Shown here piece after piece: positions 37,351 to 45,326 of a stretch of 64,000 nucleotides of DNA. The translations under genes were made by a program, and so were the position numbers. The first letter of the stretch is position 1, and each line of letters opens with the position of its first letter. Below the pieces are notes generated by a model that did not search any database, was not told the DNA's origin, and saw nothing but the letters and a program-made list of their open reading frames with translations. Source of the DNA: Chitinophagales bacterium (GTDB lineage: Bacteria; Bacteroidota; Bacteroidia; Chitinophagales; Chitinophagaceae); the NCBI GenBank assembly GCA_017303455.1, contig JAFLBM010000002.1, positions 124,001-188,000 on the forward strand, read 5' to 3'.

Positions 37351-38919
37351 ATGATAAAAAATAAAAAACAATTTCCGGCAAGTGTGTTCATAGTATTGAT
37401 TCTCATTTTGGTAAACGCTGTTGCACTGAAAGATGGATTCACCGGTAGCGGCAAATCTTATTGGGTTCTTGCTTTTTCGTTGCCTTTATTGTTACTGGCA
37501 ATTATAAATATTCAGCAGAAAAAGCATGCCATTTTGAGGAACTTTCCCCTAATTGGTTATCTACGTTATTTTTTTGAATCAATACGACCGGAAATACGTC
37601 AGTACTTTATTGAATCCGATTTGGATGGCAAACCATTCAACAGGCGCCAGCGATCAATTGTTTATCAACGGGCAAAAAATGAAAAACAAACTGTAGCCTT
37701 TGGTATGCAGGCTGATCCGAATGCACAGGGGTTTGAATGGGTTGCACACTCCGTTTATCCGATTCAATTAAAAGAGGGTGAATTGCGTGTGTGGATCGGC
37801 AATCATTTATGCCAGCAGCCGTATCACTCAAGTATTTATAACATTGGTGCTATGAGTTATGGTGCACTGAGTAAAACGGCTATTACTGCTTTAAATGAAG
37901 GGGCTAAGTTGGGAAATTTTGCCCATAATACAGGTGAAGGTGGAATTAGTGAATACCATCTTAAAGGTGGTGATTTAATCTGGCAAATTGGAACAGGATA
38001 TTTTGGTTGCCGTAATGAAGAAGGCAGATTTGATCCCTTGTCATTCCGTAAAAATGCATTGCGTCCGCAAGTAAAAATGATTGAGTTAAAATTATCACAG
38101 GGAGCCAAACCCGGGCATGGTGGAATTTTACCGGCATTAAAGAACACTCCGGAGATCGCTGCAATAAGACAAGTAAAAGCAGGGACTACCATCCATTCTC
38201 CGGCAAACCATGCGGAGTTTGATACACCAGAAGGATTGATACAATTTCTTCAACTCTTAAGGGAGTTATCGGATGGAAAGCCGGTCGGGTTCAAGATATG
38301 CATCGGAGATAGGCAAGAGTTCATTGATATCTGTCATGCTATTAAATCCAGTGGCTGCATTCCGGATTTTATATCGGTGGACGGTGGTGAAGGTGGTACT
38401 GGTGCGGCACCCCTGGAATTTACGGATCACCTGGGAATGCCATTGTATGAAGCGCTTGGTTTTGTAAAACAAACGTTGGAAGAATTTCAGCTTGCAACAC
38501 ATATTAAAGTGCTGGCTGCTGGTAAAATAATTACTGGTTTTGACATACTGAAGGCGCTTTCGTTGGGAGCATCTGCTTGTTATTCAGCACGAGGAATGAT
38601 GTTTGCGCTGGGATGCATCCAGGCACTTATTTGTGATAGCGGCAAATGCCCGGTTGGTGTGGCTACGCAAAACCCGGCTCTGTATAAAGGGTTAGACCCA
38701 ACAGATAAGGGAGTAAGAGTATTCAATTATCATCTAAATACGATAAAAGCGACAAAAGAAATGATGGAAGCCTGTGGATTTTCAGATGTTCAAAAAATTC
38801 ATACTTCAAAGTTTTTTCGAAGAATAGATCAGCAAACAATCAGAAGTTTCGAAGAAATATATTTTAAAAAAATAAAAGGGTATAAAAAACAGAAAGATTT
38901 TCAATCACAATTAAATTAG
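37351..38919 (+). CDS. FMN-binding glutamate-synthase-domain membrane protein
   Basis: From the start at 37351 the protein has 522 residues; the frame is open further upstream to 37276, and 37315 is another possible ATG. Two N-terminal membrane segments (about 10-65) precede a GltB-type FMN barrel. Landmarks are FPLIGYLRYFFESIRPEIRQYF, the GAMSYGALS segment, HNTGEGGISEYH, GAKPGHGGILP, the FISVDGGEGGTGAAP phosphate-binding stretch, and CxxxxxCPVGVATQNP (CDSGKCPVGVATQNP), which carries cluster-type cysteines. Such stand-alone proteins lack the glutaminase domain, so ammonia-dependent glutamate synthesis or another FMN redox role is possible. The reaction is not established. Confidence 0.85.
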   Translation: MIKNKKQFPASVFIVLILILVNAVALKDGFTGSGKSYWVLAFSLPLLLLAIINIQQKKHAILRNFPLIGYLRYFFESIRPEIRQYFIESDLDGKPFNRRQRSIVYQRAKNEKQTVAFGMQADPNAQGFEWVAHSVYPIQLKEGELRVWIGNHLCQQPYHSSIYNIGAMSYGALSKTAITALNEGAKLGNFAHNTGEGGISEYHLKGGDLIWQIGTGYFGCRNEEGRFDPLSFRKNALRPQVKMIELKLSQGAKPGHGGILPALKNTPEIAAIRQVKAGTTIHSPANHAEFDTPEGLIQFLQLLRELSDGKPVGFKICIGDRQEFIDICHAIKSSGCIPDFISVDGGEGGTGAAPLEFTDHLGMPLYEALGFVKQTLEEFQLATHIKVLAAGKIITGFDILKALSLGASACYSARGMMFALGCIQALICDSGKCPVGVATQNPALYKGLDPTDKGVRVFNYHLNTIKATKEMMEACGFSDVQKIHTSKFFRRIDQQTIRSFEEIYFKKIKGYKKQKDFQSQLN

Positions 38920-38924
38920 AAATC

Positions 38925-39323
38925 ATGAAAAAGACAAATAATCAACTCGTTCTGCGTAAAGACGACTATAAACTGCTGATTTCATATCTAAACGGCGGGT
39001 ACAATAAAACAGCTTTTGACAGACATAATGCGGAAGGCTTGCACGCAGAATTAAAGAAGGCGAAGCTGGTAAATAAGGATGACTTCCCTGGTGATGTAGT
39101 AAGGCTCAATTCTAAAGTACGGATAAAAGCTGAAGACAAGGATGAAGTGATGGAGTTAATGCTTGTAACACCAGACAAGGCAGACATTAAAGAGAAAAGG
39201 ATTTCTATTATGGCTCCAATAGGAACCGCCTTGATAGGATTCAGCCAGGGTCAAAAAGTAAAATGGGAGGTACCGTCTGGTAAAAGAACATTTACCATCC
39301 TGGAAGTGATCAATGAACCATAA
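38925..39323 (+). CDS. Rnk/GreA-GreB C-terminal-domain protein
   Basis: This 132-residue protein has a short helical N-terminus and a C-terminal FKBP-like GreA/GreB domain, with VRLNSKVRIKAED and ISIMAPIGTALIGFSQGQKVKWEVPSGKR as its typical end. This is the layout of the Rnk family (regulator of nucleoside diphosphate kinase), which binds RNA polymerase. It lies 5 bases after the glutamate-synthase-domain gene and is probably cotranscribed. It lacks the long coiled-coil of full Gre factors. Confidence 0.8.
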   Translation: MKKTNNQLVLRKDDYKLLISYLNGGYNKTAFDRHNAEGLHAELKKAKLVNKDDFPGDVVRLNSKVRIKAEDKDEVMELMLVTPDKADIKEKRISIMAPIGTALIGFSQGQKVKWEVPSGKRTFTILEVINEP

Positions 39324-39355
39324 GTAATCAAATTTTTAATAATAAATTATCCGAA

Positions 39356-39865
39356 ATGTATATAATATTGATAATACTGTTGTTGTTATTGCCCATTCCA
39401 ATTTATTTAGGATTTAAGGCATTGTTTAAAAAAAAACATGACCGAAGAAATGCTTTAACTCTTAAAGTTGCTCTTGATAGAGTGATAAAAAGGTACAGGC
39501 TTTCAATTTCCGAAATTGATACTTTTGGAAATAGAGTCATAGCGTTAGACCGTAAAAACAACAAACTCATAATGGTCGAACTTAGAAATAACGTCACCTG
39601 GGAAAAATGTCTTTCACTGGTAGAACTAACATCTTTTACAATCATTAAGGAACTGGATCAATTAACAGGTTGCACTCAAAAAGTAGTTATAAAATTAAAT
39701 TTCAACCATAGCGAAGAACTCGAATACTTTACATTTTATGATGAATCCAATGATAATATACATGAACTGCCTACACGGGTAAGAAAAGCAAACTATTGGA
39801 AAAACAAGATCCAGTATCATTTAAATAACATACATACTAAACATAGGCTTGAATATGTGTTATAA
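39356..39865 (+). CDS. Unknown membrane-anchored protein, second member of a local paralogous family
   Basis: This 169-residue protein begins with a single hydrophobic segment (about 2-24), followed by basic residues, so it is likely anchored in the inner membrane facing the cytoplasm. The remaining 140 residues resemble the product at 36784 (FGNRVIALDRKNNKLIMVEL versus LGNKLIALDDRNKILLVSEP; EYFTFYDES versus ALSFYDSE). It lies 32 bases after the Rnk-like gene. A decayed third copy lies 600 bases downstream. I recognise no domain name. Confidence 0.6.
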   Translation: MYIILIILLLLLPIPIYLGFKALFKKKHDRRNALTLKVALDRVIKRYRLSISEIDTFGNRVIALDRKNNKLIMVELRNNVTWEKCLSLVELTSFTIIKELDQLTGCTQKVVIKLNFNHSEELEYFTFYDESNDNIHELPTRVRKANYWKNKIQYHLNNIHTKHRLEYVL

Positions 39866-39918
39866 AAGAGTAAGTAGTTAAAGGATTTGAATATTATTAA
39901 TTGACTAAATTAAATATT

Positions 39919-40254
39919 ATGCAAAAGAAATTCCGGTATGGTACAGTTGCCTCTGCCGTTGACGCACTTCGACGAAACGGATTTACCAAAGATTTTAAAT
40001 TGATAGAGAACCATGTCTTTTGCAATGGAGTCGAATTAGATGTCGACAACTTAAAAATTATCGTTGTGTATAGGTATGAAGGCAATACTGATCCTGCTGA
40101 CGAAGCTACTGTGTACGGATTGGAATCTAAATCAGCCGGAAAAGGAATATTGATAAGTGGTGATGAGGTAAATTCTGAATTTGCTTCAGGTCGCATATTG
40201 AAAAAATTGCATTTCGAATTCCTGAACACAAGTAACATGCAAGAAACGGTTTAA
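39919..40254 (+). CDS. Small conserved protein of unknown function
   Basis: The start at 39919 (ATG) is preferred over the TTG at 39901 and gives 111 residues. Features are a helical N-terminus (YGTVASAVDALRRNGFTKDF), a middle strand with DLKIIVVYRYEG-type residues and an NTDPADEATVYGLES stretch, then a glycine turn GKGILISGDE. Proteins with this DPxDEAxVYxxES pattern are common in Bacteroidota and are sometimes labelled phosphoribosylpyrophosphate synthetase, but it is far too short for that enzyme and lacks its ribose-phosphate loop. Function is unknown. Confidence 0.6.
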   Translation: MQKKFRYGTVASAVDALRRNGFTKDFKLIENHVFCNGVELDVDNLKIIVVYRYEGNTDPADEATVYGLESKSAGKGILISGDEVNSEFASGRILKKLHFEFLNTSNMQETV

Positions 40255-40323
40255 CGATTCTTTATTTTTAATACTCGTTTTGGTTAGATCCATTACGAAC
40301 CAATGATTAAACTTTCCGGTGAT

Positions 40324-40362
40324 ACCTGCCGTTAAACCAGTTGGCTAACAGGTGGCTTTTTT
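40324..40362 (+). terminator. Weak candidate terminator
   Basis: ACCTG (40324-40328) can pair with CAGGT (40349-40353), with short inner pairing TTA/TAA, and is followed by GGC and six T residues. The stem is interrupted, so strength is uncertain. It follows the gene ending at 40254. Confidence 0.4.
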
Positions 40363-40448
40363 AATACCATCATGTAAGAATTTATGATAGAAACGAAGGC
40401 CTGGCCCCTTAAAATCTCTCTTGTCAAATTGACAGGAAAAAACAGTTT

Positions 40449-40806
40449 TTTAATTTCCCAAATTGATACGTTTGAAAATTGAGTCATAATGCTATACCGT
40501 AAATAAAATCAAATAGTATAGACCGAACATTAAAAAAATGCACCGTGGGAAAATGTATTTCGCTGGGAGAATTAGAATCTTAATATCAGAAAGGAAATGG
40601 TTCAATTGCAGGGTGAAGCCAAAAGATAGTTATAGGATTAAATGTAAAAAGTATTCCCGAACTGGTATACTTTAGATTTTTATGAGTCTTAAGATGAAAT
40701 AAATGAATTGCTATCCAGAATAAGGAAAGCTTTCTATTAGAAAAGCAAGACCCTACGTTAATTGAATAACCAGGCTCTATCCCACCGCCACGAATACGAA
40801 TTATAA
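40449..40806 (+). pseudogene. Decayed third copy of the 36784/39356 family
   Basis: The DNA aligns by eye with 39507-39865. The translated frame reads ISQIDTFEN, stop, VIMLYRK, stop (compare ISEIDTFGNRVIALDRKN). After frameshifts it gives DFYES, stop, DEINELLSRIRKAFY, stop, KSKTLR, and ends HRHEYEL (compare FYDESNDNIHELPTRVRKANYWKNK and HRLEYVL). At least six stops and more than one frameshift prevent function. The N-terminal membrane segment is not recognisable. Confidence 0.8.
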
Positions 40807-40876
40807 AAGAATTAATTTACACTTAATCCCGGTATTTATTTTAGCTTGATTAACCTAAAGTGTCGGACACAAAAAG

Positions 40877-40904
40877 AAATAAAAGAGTAAAAACTCTTTT
40901 ATTT
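40877..40904. promoter_or_regulatory. Perfect 12-bp inverted repeat upstream of the Rrf2 gene
   Basis: AAATAAAAGAGT-AAAA-ACTCTTTTATTT is a perfect inverted repeat centred 52 bases before the Rrf2-family start codon, just upstream of a TACCTTTG -7 box (40917-40924). Its left arm plus loop (TAAAAGAGTAAAA) recurs before the oxidase gene at 41389-41401. A smaller perfect palindrome GTGTC-G-GACAC lies at 40859-40869. These are good candidates for autoregulatory operators. Confidence 0.6.
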
Positions 40905-40942
40905 TGCTTATTTCTCTACCTTTGCAGGTATAAAACAGTTAA

Positions 40943-41374
40943 ATGGTATCAAAAACCTGCGAATATGCAATAAGGGCAATGCTTTTTATAGCTCAAAAAT
41001 CAAAGAGTGATATTAAAGTTGGTGTTAAGCATATTGCCAAAGCCATTGATTCGCCGGAGCCTTTTATTGCCAAAATATTGCAGGAACTGAGCCGGAAAGG
41101 ATTGTTACAATCTGCTAAAGGACCCACCGGTGGTTTTTTTTTGGATAATGCAGGACTAAAGCAAAACCTGGCAGATATCGTAGTTGCGGTGGATGGTGAT
41201 AAGCTATTTACGGGATGCGGTTTAGGATTAAAGAGTTGTTCGGAAAAAAAACCATGTCCCATACATGATGAATTTGTAGCGGTAAGGAGACAAATCAAAA
41301 CCATGATGAAATCCGCAACATTGGATGATTATAATACATCTTTAGAGTTAGGTGAAAAATATCTAAAGAGATAA
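40943..41374 (+). CDS. Rrf2-family transcriptional regulator with iron-sulfur-type cysteines
   Basis: This 143-residue regulator has an N-terminal winged helix (MVSKTCEYAIRAMLFIAQKS..., with PEPFIAKILQELSRKGLLQSAKGPTGGF) and three cysteines in C-x6-C-x5-C order (CGLGLKSCSEKKPC, about 93-106). This is close to the cluster-binding pattern of NsrR and IscR. An NO- or redox-sensing [Fe-S] regulator is therefore likely. It sits directly upstream of the oxidase, haemoglobin and iron-sulfur-repair genes, in the same direction, which supports NO or respiratory control over cluster-assembly control. Confidence 0.88.
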   Translation: MVSKTCEYAIRAMLFIAQKSKSDIKVGVKHIAKAIDSPEPFIAKILQELSRKGLLQSAKGPTGGFFLDNAGLKQNLADIVVAVDGDKLFTGCGLGLKSCSEKKPCPIHDEFVAVRRQIKTMMKSATLDDYNTSLELGEKYLKR

Positions 41375-41388
41375 TTTTTTTGAAACTG

Positions 41389-41407
41389 TAAAAGAGTAAA
41401 AGGTCTT
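41389..41407 (+). promoter_or_regulatory. Operator-like element before the oxidase gene
   Basis: TAAAAGAGTAAAA (41389-41401) repeats 13 bases of the Rrf2 upstream inverted repeat exactly. It is followed by GGTCTT, giving an imperfect right arm. It ends 13 bases before the oxidase start codon, so a bound repressor would block expression of the downstream operon. Confidence 0.5.
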
Positions 41408-41419
41408 AAATTATTTTAT

Positions 41420-43603
41420 ATGAAGGTCCGTTTTCATAGCTGGTTGGCAAAATTGCTATTAGCAATAATTTGCTTTTTTCCGTTAACAATATTGGCCCAG
41501 GAACAATCCCAGGCTGGTACACCCGTTTCCAACCAAACTGGAATTCTTGTTTTAGCGATAATAGTTCTATTAGTTAGTCTTGTTGCTTCTTTGTTCCTTT
41601 TTTTTAGGGCGAAGAAGATGGTTGAAAAAATCAGGAATAAAAAAAACGGCGATACCATACAACAGTTCGAAAAATATCTCCAAAACCTGGATAGCAGCCA
41701 GATTGAAAAAATATTACAGATTAAACAGAAGGAAAAGAATGAAGGAAAAGCCGCTGAAAGCCCAAGCACTATAAAATCAGTTTTGATAGTTGCCTTTACT
41801 TTTCTTTCAACATTGTTTCCGGGCCATTCTTTATTTGCACAAACTGGTGGAACAAAATCAGGATTATTCAGCGAGGGCGGTATTATTATCACTATTACAC
41901 TTATCATGATTCCCATATTGGCGGGTATTGTGCTGATGATTGTAAAATTATCCAATATGCTGCGGAAGCACACTAACAGGCAAGCCCTTGAAGAAGCAGA
42001 TAAGTTTGCAACATACCTGGCTACATTAACGGATGAAGAAGCAACTGCAACATTAGCACAAAGAAAAACAGCATTGGATTTTGCGCTAATAAATAATGAA
42101 TTGTCGGGAGAACAAATGCCGGTAGATAAAAAGGGATTGGTTAGTAATATAGAAACAGAGGGGTATATTAATTTCGTTGCAAGAAAAAAGAAGGCGCAAA
42201 AAAGGCCCAATATTGACCCACAATTATCAAAGCTTATTATCTGGTACTTTGGCTGTGCCGCATTCTGGTTGCTATTTGGTACTACTGTAGGTGAGTATCT
42301 CGGCATTAAATTCGTTGCGCCTGATGCAGACCAAATCAGTTGGCTAAGTTTTGGCCGTCTGCGCCCTGTTCATACCAATGCCGTGTTTTGGGGCTGGGCA
42401 TCATTGGGGATGCTTGGGTTGGGTTTTTATATTGTTCCCACAGTAAGTAACACAGCATTAGCCAGTATAAAAAAAGGATGGTACACACTTATTTTAATTA
42501 ATGCCGCAGTTATTCTTGGAACTATTTTTTTAATGGCGGGCATCAATAACGGTGGCGGCGAATACAGAGAATACATCTGGCCGGTTATGTTCCTATTTGC
42601 AGCAGGTGTTATACTTACTCTTGTAAATTTTATTCAAACCATTGCAAAAAGAAAGACAAAAGAAATATATATTTCAAACTGGTACATCGTTGCTGCCATT
42701 ATGTTTGCTATCACGATCACTGTAGTAGCATACATTCCTAATTGGCAAAATGGCCTCGGGGAAACGATCATACAAGGCTATTATATGCACCAGGGTGTAG
42801 GCATGTGGTTTATGCTTTTTACATTGGGTATTGTTTATTATTTGCTTCCGCAACAATTAAATAGACCCATTTATTCTTACAGCCTTGGAATACTGGCTTT
42901 TTGGACACAGATTTTATTTTATACATTGATAGGCACACACCATTTTGTTTTCAGCTCTATTCCATGGTGGCTGCAAACGGTAGCTATTGTTGGTAGCGTT
43001 GGAATGGTGATACCGGTGCTGGCAGGTACTACCAATTTTATAATGACGTTTAAAGGAGCCTGGCACAAAATTGCAGGAAGCTATACGTTGCCTTTTTTCC
43101 TGGTAGGCATTATCTTTTATTTTACCGGTTCGCTGCAGGGTACAGCAGAAGCATTTCGTTCAACCAATTTATTTTGGCATTTTACTGATTTCACAGTGGC
43201 CCATTCGCATCTTACCATGTATGGCATTATTTGTTTTTTCTTATGGGCAGGTATGTATGCAGTATTGCCAAGGCTTACCGGCAGGGAGGCACCACAGATT
43301 ACAATAGGCGCACATTTTTGGTTAGCATTAATTGGCCTGTTGTTTTATACCATACCCTTAATGATTGGCAGTACATTAAGAGGTCAAATGTGGATGCAGG
43401 GAAAACCATTTATTGAATCGGTAGTACAGATGGCTCCGTACTGGTTGTGGCGGGCAATTGGTGGCAGCCTGATGTGGCTGTCGCATATTTTCTTTGCATA
43501 CAACATATATAAGATGCTAAGCAAAAATGAAACGATAGATGTAAAAGAAGTTGCGTTGGCAAAATTAGTTCAGCAAACAACTGCAAACGAAAAAATTGAT
43601 TAA
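41420..43603 (+). CDS. cbb3-type (CcoN-like) haem-copper oxidase subunit I with duplicated N-terminal membrane extension
   Basis: This protein has 727 residues, about 250 more than a usual CcoN. Residues about 270-727 form the 12-helix core. The low-spin haem His is at about 318 in RPVHTNAVF, the copper-site His is in GYYMHQGVG, the His pair is in GTHHFVF, and the distal His pair is in TVAHSHLTMYG. The helix preceding GTHH keeps a Tyr (ILFYTLIGTHH) in the place of the CcoN cross-linked Tyr, which favours oxygen reduction; the core Glu of the TFEG segment is Gln here. Residues 8-104 and 119-220 look like a tandem repeat: a signal-like helix ending LAQ/FAQ, a second helix, a basic stretch and an amphipathic helix. 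It is likely Rrf2-controlled. Confidence 0.85.
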   Translation: MKVRFHSWLAKLLLAIICFFPLTILAQEQSQAGTPVSNQTGILVLAIIVLLVSLVASLFLFFRAKKMVEKIRNKKNGDTIQQFEKYLQNLDSSQIEKILQIKQKEKNEGKAAESPSTIKSVLIVAFTFLSTLFPGHSLFAQTGGTKSGLFSEGGIIITITLIMIPILAGIVLMIVKLSNMLRKHTNRQALEEADKFATYLATLTDEEATATLAQRKTALDFALINNELSGEQMPVDKKGLVSNIETEGYINFVARKKKAQKRPNIDPQLSKLIIWYFGCAAFWLLFGTTVGEYLGIKFVAPDADQISWLSFGRLRPVHTNAVFWGWASLGMLGLGFYIVPTVSNTALASIKKGWYTLILINAAVILGTIFLMAGINNGGGEYREYIWPVMFLFAAGVILTLVNFIQTIAKRKTKEIYISNWYIVAAIMFAITITVVAYIPNWQNGLGETIIQGYYMHQGVGMWFMLFTLGIVYYLLPQQLNRPIYSYSLGILAFWTQILFYTLIGTHHFVFSSIPWWLQTVAIVGSVGMVIPVLAGTTNFIMTFKGAWHKIAGSYTLPFFLVGIIFYFTGSLQGTAEAFRSTNLFWHFTDFTVAHSHLTMYGIICFFLWAGMYAVLPRLTGREAPQITIGAHFWLALIGLLFYTIPLMIGSTLRGQMWMQGKPFIESVVQMAPYWLWRAIGGSLMWLSHIFFAYNIYKMLSKNETIDVKEVALAKLVQQTTANEKID

Positions 43604-43622
43604 TCATTAATTGAACAGCATA

Positions 43623-44624
43623 ATGGAATTTTTTAATAATCATAAAAAACTATTCTGGACAGCGTTCCTGCTTTTTGCCGGGCTAACGGTATTAGTAGCT
43701 ATTCTTCCGGCACTTAATAACCAGAAAAACAATAAACCCTTACCTGGTGCTGAACCACTGAGTGCTGCAGCAGTGAAAGGAAAGAATATTTATATCGCCA
43801 ATGGATGTGTGGCCTGCCATACCCAGCAGGTGCGTAATATAGATATGGATAAAGTATGGGGCTCAAGGCCAGGCATACCCGCAGATTATGCGGCAATAAA
43901 ACGTACTGACCTGTGGCGCAACACTGCCACATTAATGGGCACCGAGCGTACCGGCCCCGATCTTACCGATATTGGCAACAGTCAACCTAGTAGAGATTGG
44001 AACCTGGTACATTTATATAATCCAAGAATTGTAGTGAAGGAATCCATTATGCCAGCCTATCCCTGGTTGTTTACTTTTAAAAAAGAGCCATCAAAAAATG
44101 ATGTAATCGTAAATGTTCCAAAGGAATATTTAAATGGAAGAGAAGGAAAAATTGTTGCTACCAAAGATGCCCTTAATCTTATTGCATACCTGCAATCGCT
44201 AAAACAAACCAAGTTGCCAGACGGTACCCCGTCGCCAGAATTTTTATACAAAAGAAAACAAGCAGCTTTAGGAACGGCTACAAAAACAAAAGAGCTGGAT
44301 GGTGCTGCACTCTATATCGCTAATTGCCAAAGTTGCCATCAACCCAATGGAGAGGGATTGGCAGGAGCATTTCCCCCATTAAAAGGAAGCCCCGTTGTAA
44401 CTGGCGATAACCTGGAATTGTATGTAGATATCATCATGAATGGTTATGATGCCCGGCCAGAGTATGGCGCTATGGCAGGAGTTGGCACTAATGCTAATTT
44501 AAGTGCCGCAGAAGTAACTGCCATCATTAACTATGAAAGAACATCATGGGGCAATAATGCAAAAAAAGTAACGGAAGAAGAAATAAAGAAGATTATAGAT
44601 TTTGTGAAACTAAAAGCTCAATAA
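43623..44624 (+). CDS. Dihaem cytochrome c, CcoO-like domain fused to a CcoP-like cytochrome domain
   Basis: The ATG at 43623 (333 residues) is preferred over the TTG at 43611. A single N-terminal membrane helix (about 9-32) is followed by a CcoO domain with haem motif CVACH in GCVACHTQQVRN, the GTERTGPDLTDIG block and the Met ligand in SIMPAYPWLF. After a linker, a second c-type domain has CQSCH, followed by NGEGLAGAFPPLKGSP and a methionine-containing YGAMAGVG segment. This merges the roles of CcoO and CcoP as electron donor to the neighbouring subunit I. It follows that gene by 19 bases. Maturation would need the ccm genes located at 49-53 kb. Confidence 0.88.
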   Translation: MEFFNNHKKLFWTAFLLFAGLTVLVAILPALNNQKNNKPLPGAEPLSAAAVKGKNIYIANGCVACHTQQVRNIDMDKVWGSRPGIPADYAAIKRTDLWRNTATLMGTERTGPDLTDIGNSQPSRDWNLVHLYNPRIVVKESIMPAYPWLFTFKKEPSKNDVIVNVPKEYLNGREGKIVATKDALNLIAYLQSLKQTKLPDGTPSPEFLYKRKQAALGTATKTKELDGAALYIANCQSCHQPNGEGLAGAFPPLKGSPVVTGDNLELYVDIIMNGYDARPEYGAMAGVGTNANLSAAEVTAIINYERTSWGNNAKKVTEEEIKKIIDFVKLKAQ

Positions 44625-44656
44625 TTGGCCCATAAAATATTTTAAAGAAAATGCTG

Positions 44657-44917
44657 ATGAAAAAATTTATAGCAATTGTGACCATACTTTTTTTAAGTGT
44701 GTCCGCTTTAGCCTGCCCGGTTTGCGAAAAACAACAACCCAAAATATTGCAGGGTATTACACATGGCGCCGGACCACAAAGCAACTGGGATTATCTTATT
44801 ATTACGGTAACAGCCCTTATTGTTTTGGTTACATTATTCTATTCAATAAAATGGTTAGTGAGCCCAGGTGAAAAATCAGTTACTCATATCAAACATTCGG
44901 TATTAAACAATGTATAA
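44657..44917 (+). CDS. Small membrane protein with an exported CPVC motif
   Basis: A start at 44657 gives 86 residues; 44651 is also possible. A signal-like segment ends SALAC and is followed at once by PVCEKQQPKILQG, so a CxxC pair lies at the periplasmic edge. One membrane helix (about 47-68) and a short basic tail complete it. It could be an exported thiol or metal-binding accessory of the oxidase, for example in copper delivery, but no family is recognised. It lies 32 bases after the cytochrome gene and overlaps or abuts the next gene. Confidence 0.6.
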   Translation: MKKFIAIVTILFLSVSALACPVCEKQQPKILQGITHGAGPQSNWDYLIITVTALIVLVTLFYSIKWLVSPGEKSVTHIKHSVLNNV

Positions 44918-44918
44918 A

Positions 44919-45326
44919 ATGGAAGATAAGAGCAAAATATTTGTGTTTATAGATGATGAAGAGCAGCCCGTTGCGGCCTTTATTTCCCCTGTAAATTTTG
45001 AACTGGATACCCGTAAGTTAACAGACGGAAAACACACTTTGAAAATTGTAAGCAAAGACCCTACCGGTAAAGAAGGAATAAGGCTCATTCCTTTTGAAGT
45101 AAGAAACGGCCCTGCTATTGATGTGGAAGGCATCACCGAAAATGCTGTGGTGGATGGCGTACTTCCATTAATGATTAATGCTTATGGAAAAGGGGACCAA
45201 AAAATATTTTTAATAGAAGGTAGCGAAACACCTAAAAGTATTCCATCATGGGTGTGGATACTCATCATTGGTTTTGCAGGATGGGCTTTATACTACCTGT
45301 TCACTTATTTATCATTGAAACCATGA
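44919..45326 (+). CDS. C-terminally membrane-anchored protein of unknown function in the oxidase operon
   Basis: A start at 44919 (or 44910, overlapping the previous gene) gives 135 residues. The first 105 are a beta-rich, immunoglobulin-like domain (FVFIDDEEQPVAAFISP; KLTDGKHTLKIVSKDPTGKEG; LIPFEVRNGPAID). This resembles the small beta-sandwich domains that follow the pattern TDGxHTLxIxAxDxxGN. A single C-terminal helix (about 110-130: SWVWILIIGFAGWALYYLF) anchors it. It overlaps the next gene by four bases. No named family is recognised; a structural subunit or assembly factor is a reasonable inference. Confidence 0.6.
   Translation: MEDKSKIFVFIDDEEQPVAAFISPVNFELDTRKLTDGKHTLKIVSKDPTGKEGIRLIPFEVRNGPAIDVEGITENAVVDGVLPLMINAYGKGDQKIFLIEGSETPKSIPSWVWILIIGFAGWALYYLFTYLSLKP

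Noticed and set aside
39863..39873. TAAAAGAGTAA as a third Rrf2 operator
   Set aside because: It overlaps the stop codon of the 39356 gene, lacks the right arm, and matches the end of a paralogous gene copy, so chance or shared descent explains it.
39919..40254. Phosphoribosylpyrophosphate synthetase
   Set aside because: Similar small proteins sometimes carry this label, but the length and motifs of the enzyme are absent.
41420..43603. Calling the haem-copper subunit a nitric oxide reductase
   Set aside because: The neighbourhood suggests NO, but the core keeps the CcoN-type Tyr before the GTHH segment and pairs with a CcoO-like cytochrome, so cbb3-like oxidase is the safer name.
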